The notes under the pieces: generated by a model
What the model was told of the DNA's origin: nothing
Database searches by the model: none
What the model saw: only the letters and a program-made list of their open reading frames with translations
Position numbers and translations under genes: made by a program
In this document: positions 42,954 to 50,934 of the stretch, piece after piece
Layout: the number at the start of each line of letters is the position of its first letter
Numbering within the stretch: the stretch's first letter is position 1
Assembly (NCBI GenBank): GCA_947489325.1
Contig: CANLDA010000001.1
Location: 186,001-250,000 of the forward strand
Length of the DNA: 64,000 nt
Reading direction: 5' to 3'
DNA from: an uncultured Paracoccaceae bacterium
Lineage (GTDB): Bacteria; Pseudomonadota; Alphaproteobacteria; Rhodobacterales; Rhodobacteraceae

Positions 42954-44132
42954 TTAGGCACCGCCTTCGTCAAGCTGCGCCAGCACTTCTGCTGTGTGCG
43001 CGCCAAAAGTCGGCGGGGCAGTGCGATAAGTCACGGGTGTGGCTGAAAATTTCAACGGATTGCCCAACAGACGCACCGATCCGGCATCATGCTGGGGCAT
43101 TTCAATCACCATGTCCCGCGCCTTCGCCTGATCTGAACCCAACGCTAGATCAAGTGTATTCACTGGCCCCACAGGCACCTTAAGCGCCTCCAGCCCAGCA
43201 ATCACCTCTTGCAAGGTAAAGGCCTGCATCGCTTCTGAAATCTGCGGCACCAATGCCTGTCGGTTCACCAGCCGCGCCGGATTGGTCGCATAATCCTTAT
43301 GCTCAGCCAGATAAGGCCGCGCGATAAAATCGCAAAACCTGCGGAATTGCGCGTCATTGCCCACAGCGATGATCACATGCCCATCACTGACCTCAAACAC
43401 ATCATATGGCACGATATTGGGATGCCCGTTCCCACGCCGCGTTGGCAGATTGCCCGATGTCAGGAAATTCACCCCTTCGTTGATCAACCACGCCATTTGC
43501 GTATCCACCAATGCCAACTCCACATGCTGACCTTCGCCAGTGTGATCCCGATGTCGCAACGCCGCCAAAATACCGATGGTCGCATACATGCCACACATGA
43601 CATCCGCGATGCCAACGGCCACCTTCATCGGCGCACCTTCGGGATCGCCCGTTAGGCTCATGATGCCGCCAAAGCCCTGCGCCATCAGGTCATAGCCGGG
43701 TTTTTCCCGATTGGGGCCGGTTTGCCCAAAGCCCGAAATGGAACAATAAATCAGTTCTGGATGCTTGGCGCGCAGGCTGTCGTGATCCAACCCATATTTT
43801 GCCAATCCACCGGGTTTGAAGTTTTCAATGACAACATCAGCACGCGCAGCCAATTGTCGGATGGTCTCTTGGCCTTCGGGCGTAGCAATATCGACGGCGA
43901 CTGATTGTTTGTTACGATTTGCTGACATGAAATAGGCGCTCAGGTCCGTATCTTTACCGTCCTGATCGGTGGCAAAGGGAGGGCCCCATGCACGGGTGTC
44001 ATCACCCTTGGTGGCCGGGTTTTCGATCTTCCAGACCGTCGCCCCCAGATCCCCCAACATTTGCGTACATGTCGGTCCTGCCAAAATACGGCTGAGGTCC
44101 AGAACCACCAAACCATCCAATGCGCCTGCCAT
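42954..44132 (-). CDS. CaiB/BaiF (class III) CoA-transferase
   Basis: A 392-residue family III CoA-transferase. It follows formyl-CoA transferase closely in the first 100 residues (LDLSRILAGPTCTQMLGDLG, MSANRNKQSVAVD, VIENFKPGGLAKYG), and Asp177 in VGIADVMCGM matches the catalytic Asp169 of formyl-CoA transferase. The C-terminal FSATPVTYRTAPPTFGAHTAEVL is typical. The CoA donor and acceptor cannot be assigned. Its start overlaps the stop of the TPP enzyme gene by one base, so the two act together. Confidence 0.9.
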   Translation of the reverse strand: MAGALDGLVVLDLSRILAGPTCTQMLGDLGATVWKIENPATKGDDTRAWGPPFATDQDGKDTDLSAYFMSANRNKQSVAVDIATPEGQETIRQLAARADVVIENFKPGGLAKYGLDHDSLRAKHPELIYCSISGFGQTGPNREKPGYDLMAQGFGGIMSLTGDPEGAPMKVAVGIADVMCGMYATIGILAALRHRDHTGEGQHVELALVDTQMAWLINEGVNFLTSGNLPTRRGNGHPNIVPYDVFEVSDGHVIIAVGNDAQFRRFCDFIARPYLAEHKDYATNPARLVNRQALVPQISEAMQAFTLQEVIAGLEALKVPVGPVNTLDLALGSDQAKARDMVIEMPQHDAGSVRLLGNPLKFSATPVTYRTAPPTFGAHTAEVLAQLDEGGA

Positions 44133-45757
44133 CAGATTCTCCCATCATAGCTGCCGCGCTCAATCACAGCGGCAATCACCGTAAAGCGGTCAGAGTTTTG
44201 TGCAGATTGCAAGGCTTCAACCAACTCAGCACGGTTGGTCACAGTGTGTCCTGCACCGCCAAAGCTGCGACCAATGGCGGCAAAATCATGAGTGGCAAAA
44301 TCAACCCCGCGATTGCTGAGTTGTCGTTGGCGTTGTTTCAACTCAATCAACGCCAGAGAACTGTCCACAAACACCACAAAAATGGTTTTCAACCCCAGTT
44401 CCTGCGCCGTTGCCAATTCCCCTGCAACCATCAAAAACCCTGCATCACCAGAGAACGACACGCTGACGCGATCTGGAGAGGCAATAGATGCCCCCATAGC
44501 AAGCGGTACAGCACAGCCCATGGTACACAGAGCCGATGATTGTGTCAGGCCGCGCGCCTCGTGGCAGGTCCACATTTGCGACAGCAGAATGCGATGTGCT
44601 CCGCTGTCCGCCGTAGCCAGCGCATTTTCAGGCAGATGCCTGCGACACTCATCAATGACCGCAGAAGGGCCCCACGTATCATCGGATGGAAACGAAGCTG
44701 CCAAAGCTGCGCGCGCTTGCGTTATATCCCCGTCTGGCCATGTCTCGCGCGGCGCAACGCCATCGGATAATGCCCGCAAGCCTGGCCCCGTTGAGGCCAC
44801 AAAGTTCAACGTCCCCTGATGCATGTAATGCAGGTTCGGCACGGCAGAGATATCAATCACATTGACCGCATCCGCATCCCAAATATTGCGCCAACCGGGG
44901 CGCATTTCGATCGGGTCATACCCGGCGCAGATAATCAGGTCAGCAGATTGCGCAAACGGCACCAACGTGCGGTCCGCAAGTGGCGATAACCCTGCCCCTC
45001 CCAAACACAATGGATGCGTCTCGGGAATGATTCCCTTGGCTTTATAGGTGGTAATGAATGGCACCTGATAGGTTTCCACAAAGGCCAAAAGATCAGCCCC
45101 TGCGTCTTCGTTCATTGCATCCACACCCACGATCATCACCGGGCGTTCTGCATCTGCCAACCACCGCTTGGCGCGGTCCAGATCGGCTCCGGCAGGGACA
45201 GTGACGGACGCGGGCGTGCGATATGGCCCTGTGGCCTCTGGCACCTTTGCATCTGCCACGGAAATTGGCACATCAATCAATACAGGCCCCGGTCGACCTT
45301 CAAGTGCGATCCCCAAGGCCTTATCCGCAATGATCCCTGCGCTACGCGCTGTCAGGCGGAACGTCGCCTTCGTGATGGGCGCAAACACCGCCTGATGATC
45401 CAGAACCTGATGGGTATAGGTCAGCGCCTCATCCGCATCCACGCATCCGGTCAACATGATAACCGGCACGCGATCTTGTTCGGCATTGGCAATGGCATTC
45501 ACACCGTTCAACACACCCGGCCCTACGGTCGCCACCACAATGCCCGGCGCACCGGTGCGGTGCCATGTGGCCTCTGCCATGAAACCAGCAGCATTTTCGT
45601 GTTTCACCAAGGTAAAATGGATACCTGCCGTTTCCAACGCATCCACAAGCGTCAGAACCTCTCCTCCGGGCATACCAAAGGCATGGCGACACCCCGCCTC
45701 ATAAAGCCGTTGGGCAAGAACATCTGCTGCGCGTACTTCTTTCATGGGAGCATCCAT
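44132..45757 (-). CDS. TPP-dependent enzyme, acetolactate synthase-like
   Basis: A 541-residue ThDP enzyme. The N-terminal domain has HAFGMPGGEVLTLVDALE and the cofactor-activating glutamate in LVKHENAAGFMAEA; the middle domain has FITTYKAKGIIPETHP; the C-terminal domain has SFSGDAGFLMVAGELATA for Mg-ThDP binding. This layout fits acetolactate synthase, decarboxylases and carboligases. Overlap with a formyl-CoA-transferase-like gene recalls the frc/oxc pair for oxalate, but the sequence does not look like oxalyl-CoA decarboxylase. The reaction is open. Confidence 0.85.
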   Translation of the reverse strand: MDAPMKEVRAADVLAQRLYEAGCRHAFGMPGGEVLTLVDALETAGIHFTLVKHENAAGFMAEATWHRTGAPGIVVATVGPGVLNGVNAIANAEQDRVPVIMLTGCVDADEALTYTHQVLDHQAVFAPITKATFRLTARSAGIIADKALGIALEGRPGPVLIDVPISVADAKVPEATGPYRTPASVTVPAGADLDRAKRWLADAERPVMIVGVDAMNEDAGADLLAFVETYQVPFITTYKAKGIIPETHPLCLGGAGLSPLADRTLVPFAQSADLIICAGYDPIEMRPGWRNIWDADAVNVIDISAVPNLHYMHQGTLNFVASTGPGLRALSDGVAPRETWPDGDITQARAALAASFPSDDTWGPSAVIDECRRHLPENALATADSGAHRILLSQMWTCHEARGLTQSSALCTMGCAVPLAMGASIASPDRVSVSFSGDAGFLMVAGELATAQELGLKTIFVVFVDSSLALIELKQRQRQLSNRGVDFATHDFAAIGRSFGGAGHTVTNRAELVEALQSAQNSDRFTVIAAVIERGSYDGRI

Positions 45758-45868
45758 TTGATAACACTTTCGTCAAAGGCTTCGCATAATTGCGCCCAAG
45801 GTTACAGGCCAAGGCCGCACTCTCGCAGTGTTGTGACTGTAACATTCGCCCTTAGTGTTTGATTTCAC

Positions 45869-45916
45869 GAAACTTTAAAGTGTTTCAAGGATACCCATTG
45901 CACCTGAAATGTTTCA
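45869..45916. promoter_or_regulatory. Tandem palindromes upstream of YHS gene 2
   Basis: GAAAC-N8-GTTTC (45869-45886) and TGAAATGTTTCA (45905-45916) lie between the divergent TPP enzyme and YHS genes. A near-identical palindrome, TGAAATATTTCA, occurs at 47999-48010 after the esterase gene. They may be operator sites for one regulator. Confidence 0.4.
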
Positions 45917-46030
45917 ATTTTCGCCCACCTGCCCACAACATTTCACAGTTATGAGAGAGGGGATGACGCGCCCGCCAATCCATCCTTATGTTCATCTCAT
46001 CCGTAGCAACCCAATCAGGGAATCACGTAA

Positions 46031-46549
46031 ATGAACCGCATTATCTCTCTTGCTTTCGCCGCTGCTTTGGCACCTTTGGCCGCTTTTGCAGGTCCGCAGT
46101 ATATTGATGAAACTGGTTATGCCGCATCAGGTTTTGATGTTGTGGCGTATTGGGATCTTGATCAGAACGCAGTTGGTCAGGCACAGCCCAAGGCCGTTCC
46201 CGGTAAAGATAAATTCGTTGCCGAATACAATGGCGCGAAATTTGCTTTCTCCTCAAAGAAGAATCGCAAAACATTCCTTGCCAACCCTGAAAAATACGCG
46301 CCGCAATATGACGGTCACTGCGCATATGGTGTGTCACGTGGCGGCAAGGTCCCGGGCAATCCAAACCTGTGGCGTATTGTTGACGACAAACTTTATCTCA
46401 ACATCACAAAAAACGTTGTAACATTCTGGGAAGAAGATATTCCCGGCAACCTCAATTTGGCGGAAAACAACTGGGTTAGCATCGAGGGCAACAATGCATC
46501 GACAAGCACCATTCCAAACTACAGCTCGCCTGCGCCTAAGGGAAACTAA
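46031..46549 (+). CDS. Secreted YHS domain protein (paralogue 2)
   Basis: A 172-residue exported YHS protein. A signal peptide (residues 1-21, ending AFA) is followed by SGFDVVAYWDLD, FSSKKNRKTFLANPEKYAPQ and YDGHCAYGVSRGGK, with the single conserved Cys. It aligns along its length with the protein at 22090, except for an insertion near residues 45-60 and a Ser/Thr/Asn-rich tail. A terminator follows. The metal or ligand bound is unknown. Confidence 0.87.
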   Translation: MNRIISLAFAAALAPLAAFAGPQYIDETGYAASGFDVVAYWDLDQNAVGQAQPKAVPGKDKFVAEYNGAKFAFSSKKNRKTFLANPEKYAPQYDGHCAYGVSRGGKVPGNPNLWRIVDDKLYLNITKNVVTFWEEDIPGNLNLAENNWVSIEGNNASTSTIPNYSSPAPKGN

Positions 46550-46581
46550 AGGCTGTAATGCTGAACGATCAAGTAAAAGTG

Positions 46582-46614
46582 ACGGGGCTGCATCGCGGCC
46601 CCGTTTGTATTTTC
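46582..46614 (+). terminator. Intrinsic terminator after YHS gene 2
   Basis: ACGGGGC and GCCCCGT form a perfect 7-bp stem around nine bases, followed by TTTGTATTTT. It separates the YHS gene from the rhodanese gene. Confidence 0.75.
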
Positions 46615-46664
46615 CGAGGCTCCCGTCTAGCCTTTGACATGTCCCAGCTGCCCCGAGGATCACA

Positions 46665-47111
46665 ATGAACAGACGTCAATTTCTTCTTTCTACCATCGGC
46701 GTTGCGGTGATCGGAACAGCGGGCGCGGCTTATTACAAGCGGGATCACCATGGGGGGCAGACGCTCACCCCGGAAGAGGCAGCGCAACTGACGGCACAGG
46801 GCGAGATTACCCTGATCGACATTCGTCGCCCAGACGAATGGGCGCGAACAGGCGTGCCAACAGCCGGGCATCCAATCGATATGCGGCACAAGGATTTCAT
46901 AGCCCAGCTCGACCAAATCATTGATGGGGACCGCGCACGCCCGGTTGCTTTGATTTGTGCACGTGGTGTGCGATCAGATCGCATGAGCGCGCACCTTGAA
47001 GAAGCAGGATTCACCAACATCATCGACATTCCCGAAGGAATGCTTGGATCTGCGGCAGGTCCTGGTTGGCTGCAACGGGGATTGCCCGTCACAAAGGTAA
47101 GCAACGAATGA
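46665..47111 (+). CDS. Tat-exported rhodanese-domain protein
   Basis: A 148-residue single-domain sulfurtransferase. The N-terminus carries a twin-arginine type signal (NRRQFLLSTIGVAVIG), so it probably folds before export to the periplasm. The rhodanese active loop is CARGVRS with Cys98, preceded by LIDIRRPDEWARTG. It would carry a persulfide or bind thiosulfate-like anions. It overlaps the esterase gene by 4 bases (ATGA), so the two are translated together. Confidence 0.88.
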   Translation: MNRRQFLLSTIGVAVIGTAGAAYYKRDHHGGQTLTPEEAAQLTAQGEITLIDIRRPDEWARTGVPTAGHPIDMRHKDFIAQLDQIIDGDRARPVALICARGVRSDRMSAHLEEAGFTNIIDIPEGMLGSAAGPGWLQRGLPVTKVSNE

Positions 47112-47959
47112 AGAACCTCATATTATCTTGTGCAATGTTAGGCGCCGGAATTTTTGGGACACAGACTGCGCAGGCCGCTTGCGCCGATGCCGCAGGCCCT
47201 TGCGAGATTGCCGAAGGAAGCTATCATCTTGTGTTGCCCGAAAATCATAATGGTCAACCTTTGCCCGTCGTCATGTTTTTACATGGATATGGCAGCCAGG
47301 GCGGCGCGACGATCCGAAACAAGAAACTGCGCGATCCTATTCTTGCCCGTGGATATGCATTGATTGCACCCAATGGTATTCCCCGGACTGAGGGACGCCC
47401 GAACAGTTGGTCTTTTTTACCACGGGAAACCCCGGCACGTGATGAATTGGCGTTTTTTAAGGCCATCTTGAATGACGCCCAAAGATATGGGGTTGATCAT
47501 GGTCAGGTTTTGCTGGCCGGGTTTTCCGCTGGCGCCTTCATGGTAAGCTATGCGGCCTGCGCCGAACCAGATGCATTCGCCGCCTATGCGCCATTGGCTG
47601 GCGGGTTTTGGCGACCACATCCGACAGAATGCAACGGCCCGGTTCGACTGTTCCAGACCCATGGCTGGAACGATGGCACCGTCCCAATAGAGGGACGCCC
47701 GCTTGCTGGCGGGCTGTATCTGCAAGGTGACATTTTTCAAACGATGCAAATCTGGCGTCATGCCAATAGCTGTGATCAGATGCGCGCCGATGAACGTCGC
47801 TCCACCGGTGATTTCTGGCGGAGAAAATGGACCAAGTGCGCCTCAAACTCCGCTTTGGAATTTGCGCTGTACCCCGGCGGGCACACTTTGCCGGACGGAT
47901 GGACGGATATGGTGTTGAGTTGGTTCGAATCTCTGCCGGCACCTGCCCCGGGCAATTGA
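47108..47959 (+). CDS. Secreted alpha/beta-hydrolase (LpqC / PHB depolymerase-like esterase)
   Basis: A 283-residue exported alpha/beta-hydrolase. The signal peptide ends near residue 21 (TAQAAC). The oxyanion region is VVMFLHGYGSQGG, the nucleophile elbow is GFSAGAF, the acid is likely Asp in THGWNDGTVP and the histidine is in YPGGHTLPDGW. The family includes feruloyl esterases, polyhydroxybutyrate depolymerases and LpqC lipoproteins, so ester substrates are expected outside the cytoplasm. The ATG at 47108 overlaps the rhodanese stop. Confidence 0.85.
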   Translation: MKNLILSCAMLGAGIFGTQTAQAACADAAGPCEIAEGSYHLVLPENHNGQPLPVVMFLHGYGSQGGATIRNKKLRDPILARGYALIAPNGIPRTEGRPNSWSFLPRETPARDELAFFKAILNDAQRYGVDHGQVLLAGFSAGAFMVSYAACAEPDAFAAYAPLAGGFWRPHPTECNGPVRLFQTHGWNDGTVPIEGRPLAGGLYLQGDIFQTMQIWRHANSCDQMRADERRSTGDFWRRKWTKCASNSALEFALYPGGHTLPDGWTDMVLSWFESLPAPAPGN

Positions 47960-48274
47960 TCCAAATTGAAACAATTCTCACCAAAGTTGGTTTTGAGTTG
48001 AAATATTTCAAAATCCAGACCCTGCCATGATATCTGCAATATTCGGCCAATCACTCAAAAATTAGGCGAAATCTCGCCTTTTTTGCAAGAATATGCAGGT
48101 TTTACCGAAACTTTCCCTCTGGACATAAGCAATGTTTAGCTGTTGCTGCTCAACTTTAGGCAGCAAGGCTCTCACATAGTCAAAACGGCGTTATCTCACC
48201 GGTGTTCTGGTGTAGCTCTTTGCTGTAGCCGCTATTGTGCCACAAGAAATCGCGCGCCGACAAAGGACGATCGA
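47960..48274. other. 315-base intergenic region with palindrome and promoter space
   Basis: No gene is seen. It holds an AT-rich perfect palindrome, TTGAAATATTTCAA (47998-48011), a terminator at 48064-48084, then about 190 bases with no clear structure that must contain the promoter of the TTC38-like gene. A long upstream reading frame of that gene covers part of it but has no supporting start. Confidence 0.6.
48064..48084 (+). terminator. Intrinsic terminator after the rhodanese-esterase pair
   Basis: AGGCGA and TCGCCT form a perfect 6-bp stem with an AATC loop, running into six T residues. It ends the rhodanese-esterase transcript. Confidence 0.88.
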
Positions 48275-49648
48275 ATGTATAGTGACCTATTTGGGGGTGA
48301 TGTCACCCTGACTTCGAAATCTTCTCTGGATGCATGGAATGCCATGCAACTGGCGTTTCTGTCCCATGGGGCCTCGACGCCCACGCATTTGGGCGCAGTA
48401 TTAGAAGCCGAACCACAGTTCGCAATGGGTCATGCCGTGAAAGGCCTGTTTTGTCTGATGCTGGGACGCTCTGAAATGGTTCAGGTTGCGACAGACTCAC
48501 ATGTGTCTGCTCAGGCAGCCGCAGCGGCAGGTCATGCAAACCCACGTGAGCGCCTGTATATTGATGCGCTTAGTGCTTTTCTCGAAGGTCGCCTGATTGG
48601 TGCCATCGAAAAAATGGAAACCGTGTTGCGTGCGCATCCTCAGGACAGTCTAGCCCTGAAAATCAGCCATGCCATCCGATTTGTTCTGGGCGATCCAACT
48701 GGTATGCGCGCGTCAATCGAACGGGTTCTGCCTGCATATGATCCTGATCACCCCGCCTGGGGCTATGTGCGCGGCTGTCACTCTTTCTCACTCGAAGAAA
48801 CCGGCGACTATGCGCGTGCTGAAACCGCAGGCCGTCAGGCTGTGGCCCATACGCCCGATGATGCATGGGGATTGCACGCCGTTGCACACGTCTATGACAT
48901 GACCGCCAACTCCACCGCTGGTCTTGAATGGCTGACAGGTCGTGAATCTGCTTGGGCACACTGTAACAACTTTCGCTATCACGTGTGGTGGCATAAGGCG
49001 CTTATGCATTTGGACCAGGGTGATGTGGACGAGGCCATAGCACTTTATGATGCTGAGGTGCGCAAAGATAAGACAGACGATTACCGGGATATTTCCAACG
49101 GTGCATCATTGTTAATGCGTCTGGAATTGAACGGTGTGAATGTTGGTAATCGTTGGGAAGAAATGGCGGAGTTCAGCGCCAATCGCACCGAAGACGGCAG
49201 CCTGATCTTTGCTGATTTGCATTATCTTCTCGCTATGATGGGCGGACGTCGTGAAACTGCTATGAAACAGATGATGGCTCGTATCCACCGCGACGCACAA
49301 AGCAGCCGCACGGACCCGGAACTGCGTATGGCCGCACCGGGGGTCGCAGCCGCCGCAGGACTAGAGGCCTTTGGCGATGGCAATTATCAAGCAGCCTTTT
49401 TGAACCTCGCCCATGCTCGTCCAACCATGCAAAACGCAGGTGGCAGTCACGCCCAGCGCGATGTTTTTGAACGCATGACCATTGATGCCGGCATCCGCGC
49501 TGGTTTCTTTGATGACGCCAAGGCCATTCTGGATGACCGCAAGGCACGCCGTGGTGGCAACGAAGACGGCTATGCCGCTGCACGCTATCAGATGATTGCG
49601 GAAAATGGCCGAAACGCAGAAGCAGGCTTGCGTCTGCCAGCAGAGTAA
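48275..49648 (+). CDS. TTC38-like tetratricopeptide repeat protein
   Basis: A 457-residue helical repeat protein. It aligns along its length with the TTC38 family known from animals: FAMGHAVKGLFCLMLGRSE, NPRERLYIDALSAFLEGR, DSLALKISHAIRFVLGD, DDAWGLHAVAHVYDM and GGSHAQRDVFERM are shared landmarks. No signal or membrane helix is present. AAAGGA lies 7 bases before the ATG at 48275, which settles the start. The function is unknown, but conserved His residues (AVAHVYDM, WWHKALMHL) could form a metal or ligand site. It is followed 46 bases later by the glucan operon. Confidence 0.87.
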   Translation: MYSDLFGGDVTLTSKSSLDAWNAMQLAFLSHGASTPTHLGAVLEAEPQFAMGHAVKGLFCLMLGRSEMVQVATDSHVSAQAAAAAGHANPRERLYIDALSAFLEGRLIGAIEKMETVLRAHPQDSLALKISHAIRFVLGDPTGMRASIERVLPAYDPDHPAWGYVRGCHSFSLEETGDYARAETAGRQAVAHTPDDAWGLHAVAHVYDMTANSTAGLEWLTGRESAWAHCNNFRYHVWWHKALMHLDQGDVDEAIALYDAEVRKDKTDDYRDISNGASLLMRLELNGVNVGNRWEEMAEFSANRTEDGSLIFADLHYLLAMMGGRRETAMKQMMARIHRDAQSSRTDPELRMAAPGVAAAAGLEAFGDGNYQAAFLNLAHARPTMQNAGGSHAQRDVFERMTIDAGIRAGFFDDAKAILDDRKARRGGNEDGYAAARYQMIAENGRNAEAGLRLPAE

Positions 49649-49694
49649 CTATTGGACAACACACGTATTTTCGGGACTTTCGGGGACAACCCTT

Positions 49695-50933
49695 ATGACG
49701 ATGACAAGCGCATCAAACATATCGATGCATGACGCTATGCCAAAGACTGCAGCACCTGCGCGGACTGTTCGCGACTTGCGATTGGATTTCTTTCGCGGGT
49801 TGGCGATGTTCATCATCCTTATGGCACACACGCCCGGAAATTTTCTGACATCTTGGATTCCAGCGCGCTGGGGGTTTTCCGACGCGACCGAGATTTTTGT
49901 ATTCTGTTCGGGCATGGCCTCGGCCATCGCGTTTGGCCGTGCGTTTGACACAGTTGGCTGGACGTTGGGTTCTGCGCGCGTGGGGTTTCGTGTCTGGCAA
50001 GTGTACTGGGCGCATGTCGGGCTGTTCTTTGCCACCCTTGCGCTGACTGTATTCCTGACCGATCTGGATATCACCACCCGCAATTATTGGGGGCAGTTGA
50101 ACCTGTGGCCTATCTTTGTGGAAAGCGACAAGTGGGAAAACGCCAATATCCTGCTGAGTTTCATGACACTGCGCTATGTACCCAATTATTTCGACATTCT
50201 GCCGATGTATATGATCGTGCTGGTGATGATGCCCGTGTTGATGGCCCTGTCGCGCGTGCATGTTGGTTTGGTGGCGTTGGCTGTTGTTGGCACATGGATC
50301 ATGGCCCAAAGCGGTTTCAGCGATGTGACCAGCATCGGATTTCCTGCCGAACCATGGACCGAGCGGCAATGGTTCTTTAACCCCTTTGGCTGGCAGTTGG
50401 TCTTTTTCACCGGCTTTGCCTTTATGCGCGGCTGGCTGCCCAAGCCCCCTGTTCATCCGATTTTGATCGGCCTGACACTGTTCATTGTGCTGGCCAATAT
50501 TCCTCTGTCAAACATTGGCGTGCGCGAATTTGGTCTGGACTGGGCCCGTGAATGGCGCATCGACAACAAGGTCTGGATCGACAAATCTGACTTTGGTTTA
50601 CTGCGATATGTGCACTTCCTTAGCCTTGCTTATCTGTGCTGGGTTGCGGCTGGAGACAAAGGCAACCGCCTGTTGGCCACAGGCCATGGGCTTGCGGCGC
50701 GTATCTGGGGGAAACTATTGCCAATTATTCTGAAGGTTGGGCAACAATCTTTGGCGGTGTTTGTTGTATCAATGTTCACTGCCCGCGTGATGGGGTTTGC
50801 ACTGGATATGCTGGGCCGCGACACACTGACATCGCTTGCGGTAAATGCTGTGGGTGCAGGTGTGCTTATTGCGACGGCCTATGTGGCTGGTTGGTTCAAA
50901 TCCCAACCATGGCGCCAAAAGCGGGGGGCCTGA
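49695..50933 (+). CDS. opgC: OpgC-like glucan-modifying acyltransferase
   Basis: A 412-residue membrane protein with about ten helices of the OpgC family, which attaches succinyl groups to periplasmic glucans. The N-terminal LRLDFFRGLAMFIILMAHTPGN and TEIFVFCSGMASA motifs match, and NYFDILPMYMIVLVMMPVLM is conserved. The ATG at 49695 is used; starts further upstream fall in the TTC38-like gene. The next gene begins one base after its stop, giving an opgC-opgD/G-opgH operon. Confidence 0.9.
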   Translation: MTMTSASNISMHDAMPKTAAPARTVRDLRLDFFRGLAMFIILMAHTPGNFLTSWIPARWGFSDATEIFVFCSGMASAIAFGRAFDTVGWTLGSARVGFRVWQVYWAHVGLFFATLALTVFLTDLDITTRNYWGQLNLWPIFVESDKWENANILLSFMTLRYVPNYFDILPMYMIVLVMMPVLMALSRVHVGLVALAVVGTWIMAQSGFSDVTSIGFPAEPWTERQWFFNPFGWQLVFFTGFAFMRGWLPKPPVHPILIGLTLFIVLANIPLSNIGVREFGLDWAREWRIDNKVWIDKSDFGLLRYVHFLSLAYLCWVAAGDKGNRLLATGHGLAARIWGKLLPIILKVGQQSLAVFVVSMFTARVMGFALDMLGRDTLTSLAVNAVGAGVLIATAYVAGWFKSQPWRQKRGA

Positions 50934-50934
50934 C

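Noticed and set aside
44132-45757. Oxalyl-CoA decarboxylase as the partner of the CoA-transferase
   Set aside because: Gene order suggests it, but the sequence motifs follow the acetolactate-synthase group and not Oxc.
48143-48274. Longer start for the TTC38-like protein
   Set aside because: The added 44 residues (Cys-rich, basic) match nothing, while AAAGGA sits correctly before the ATG at 48275.
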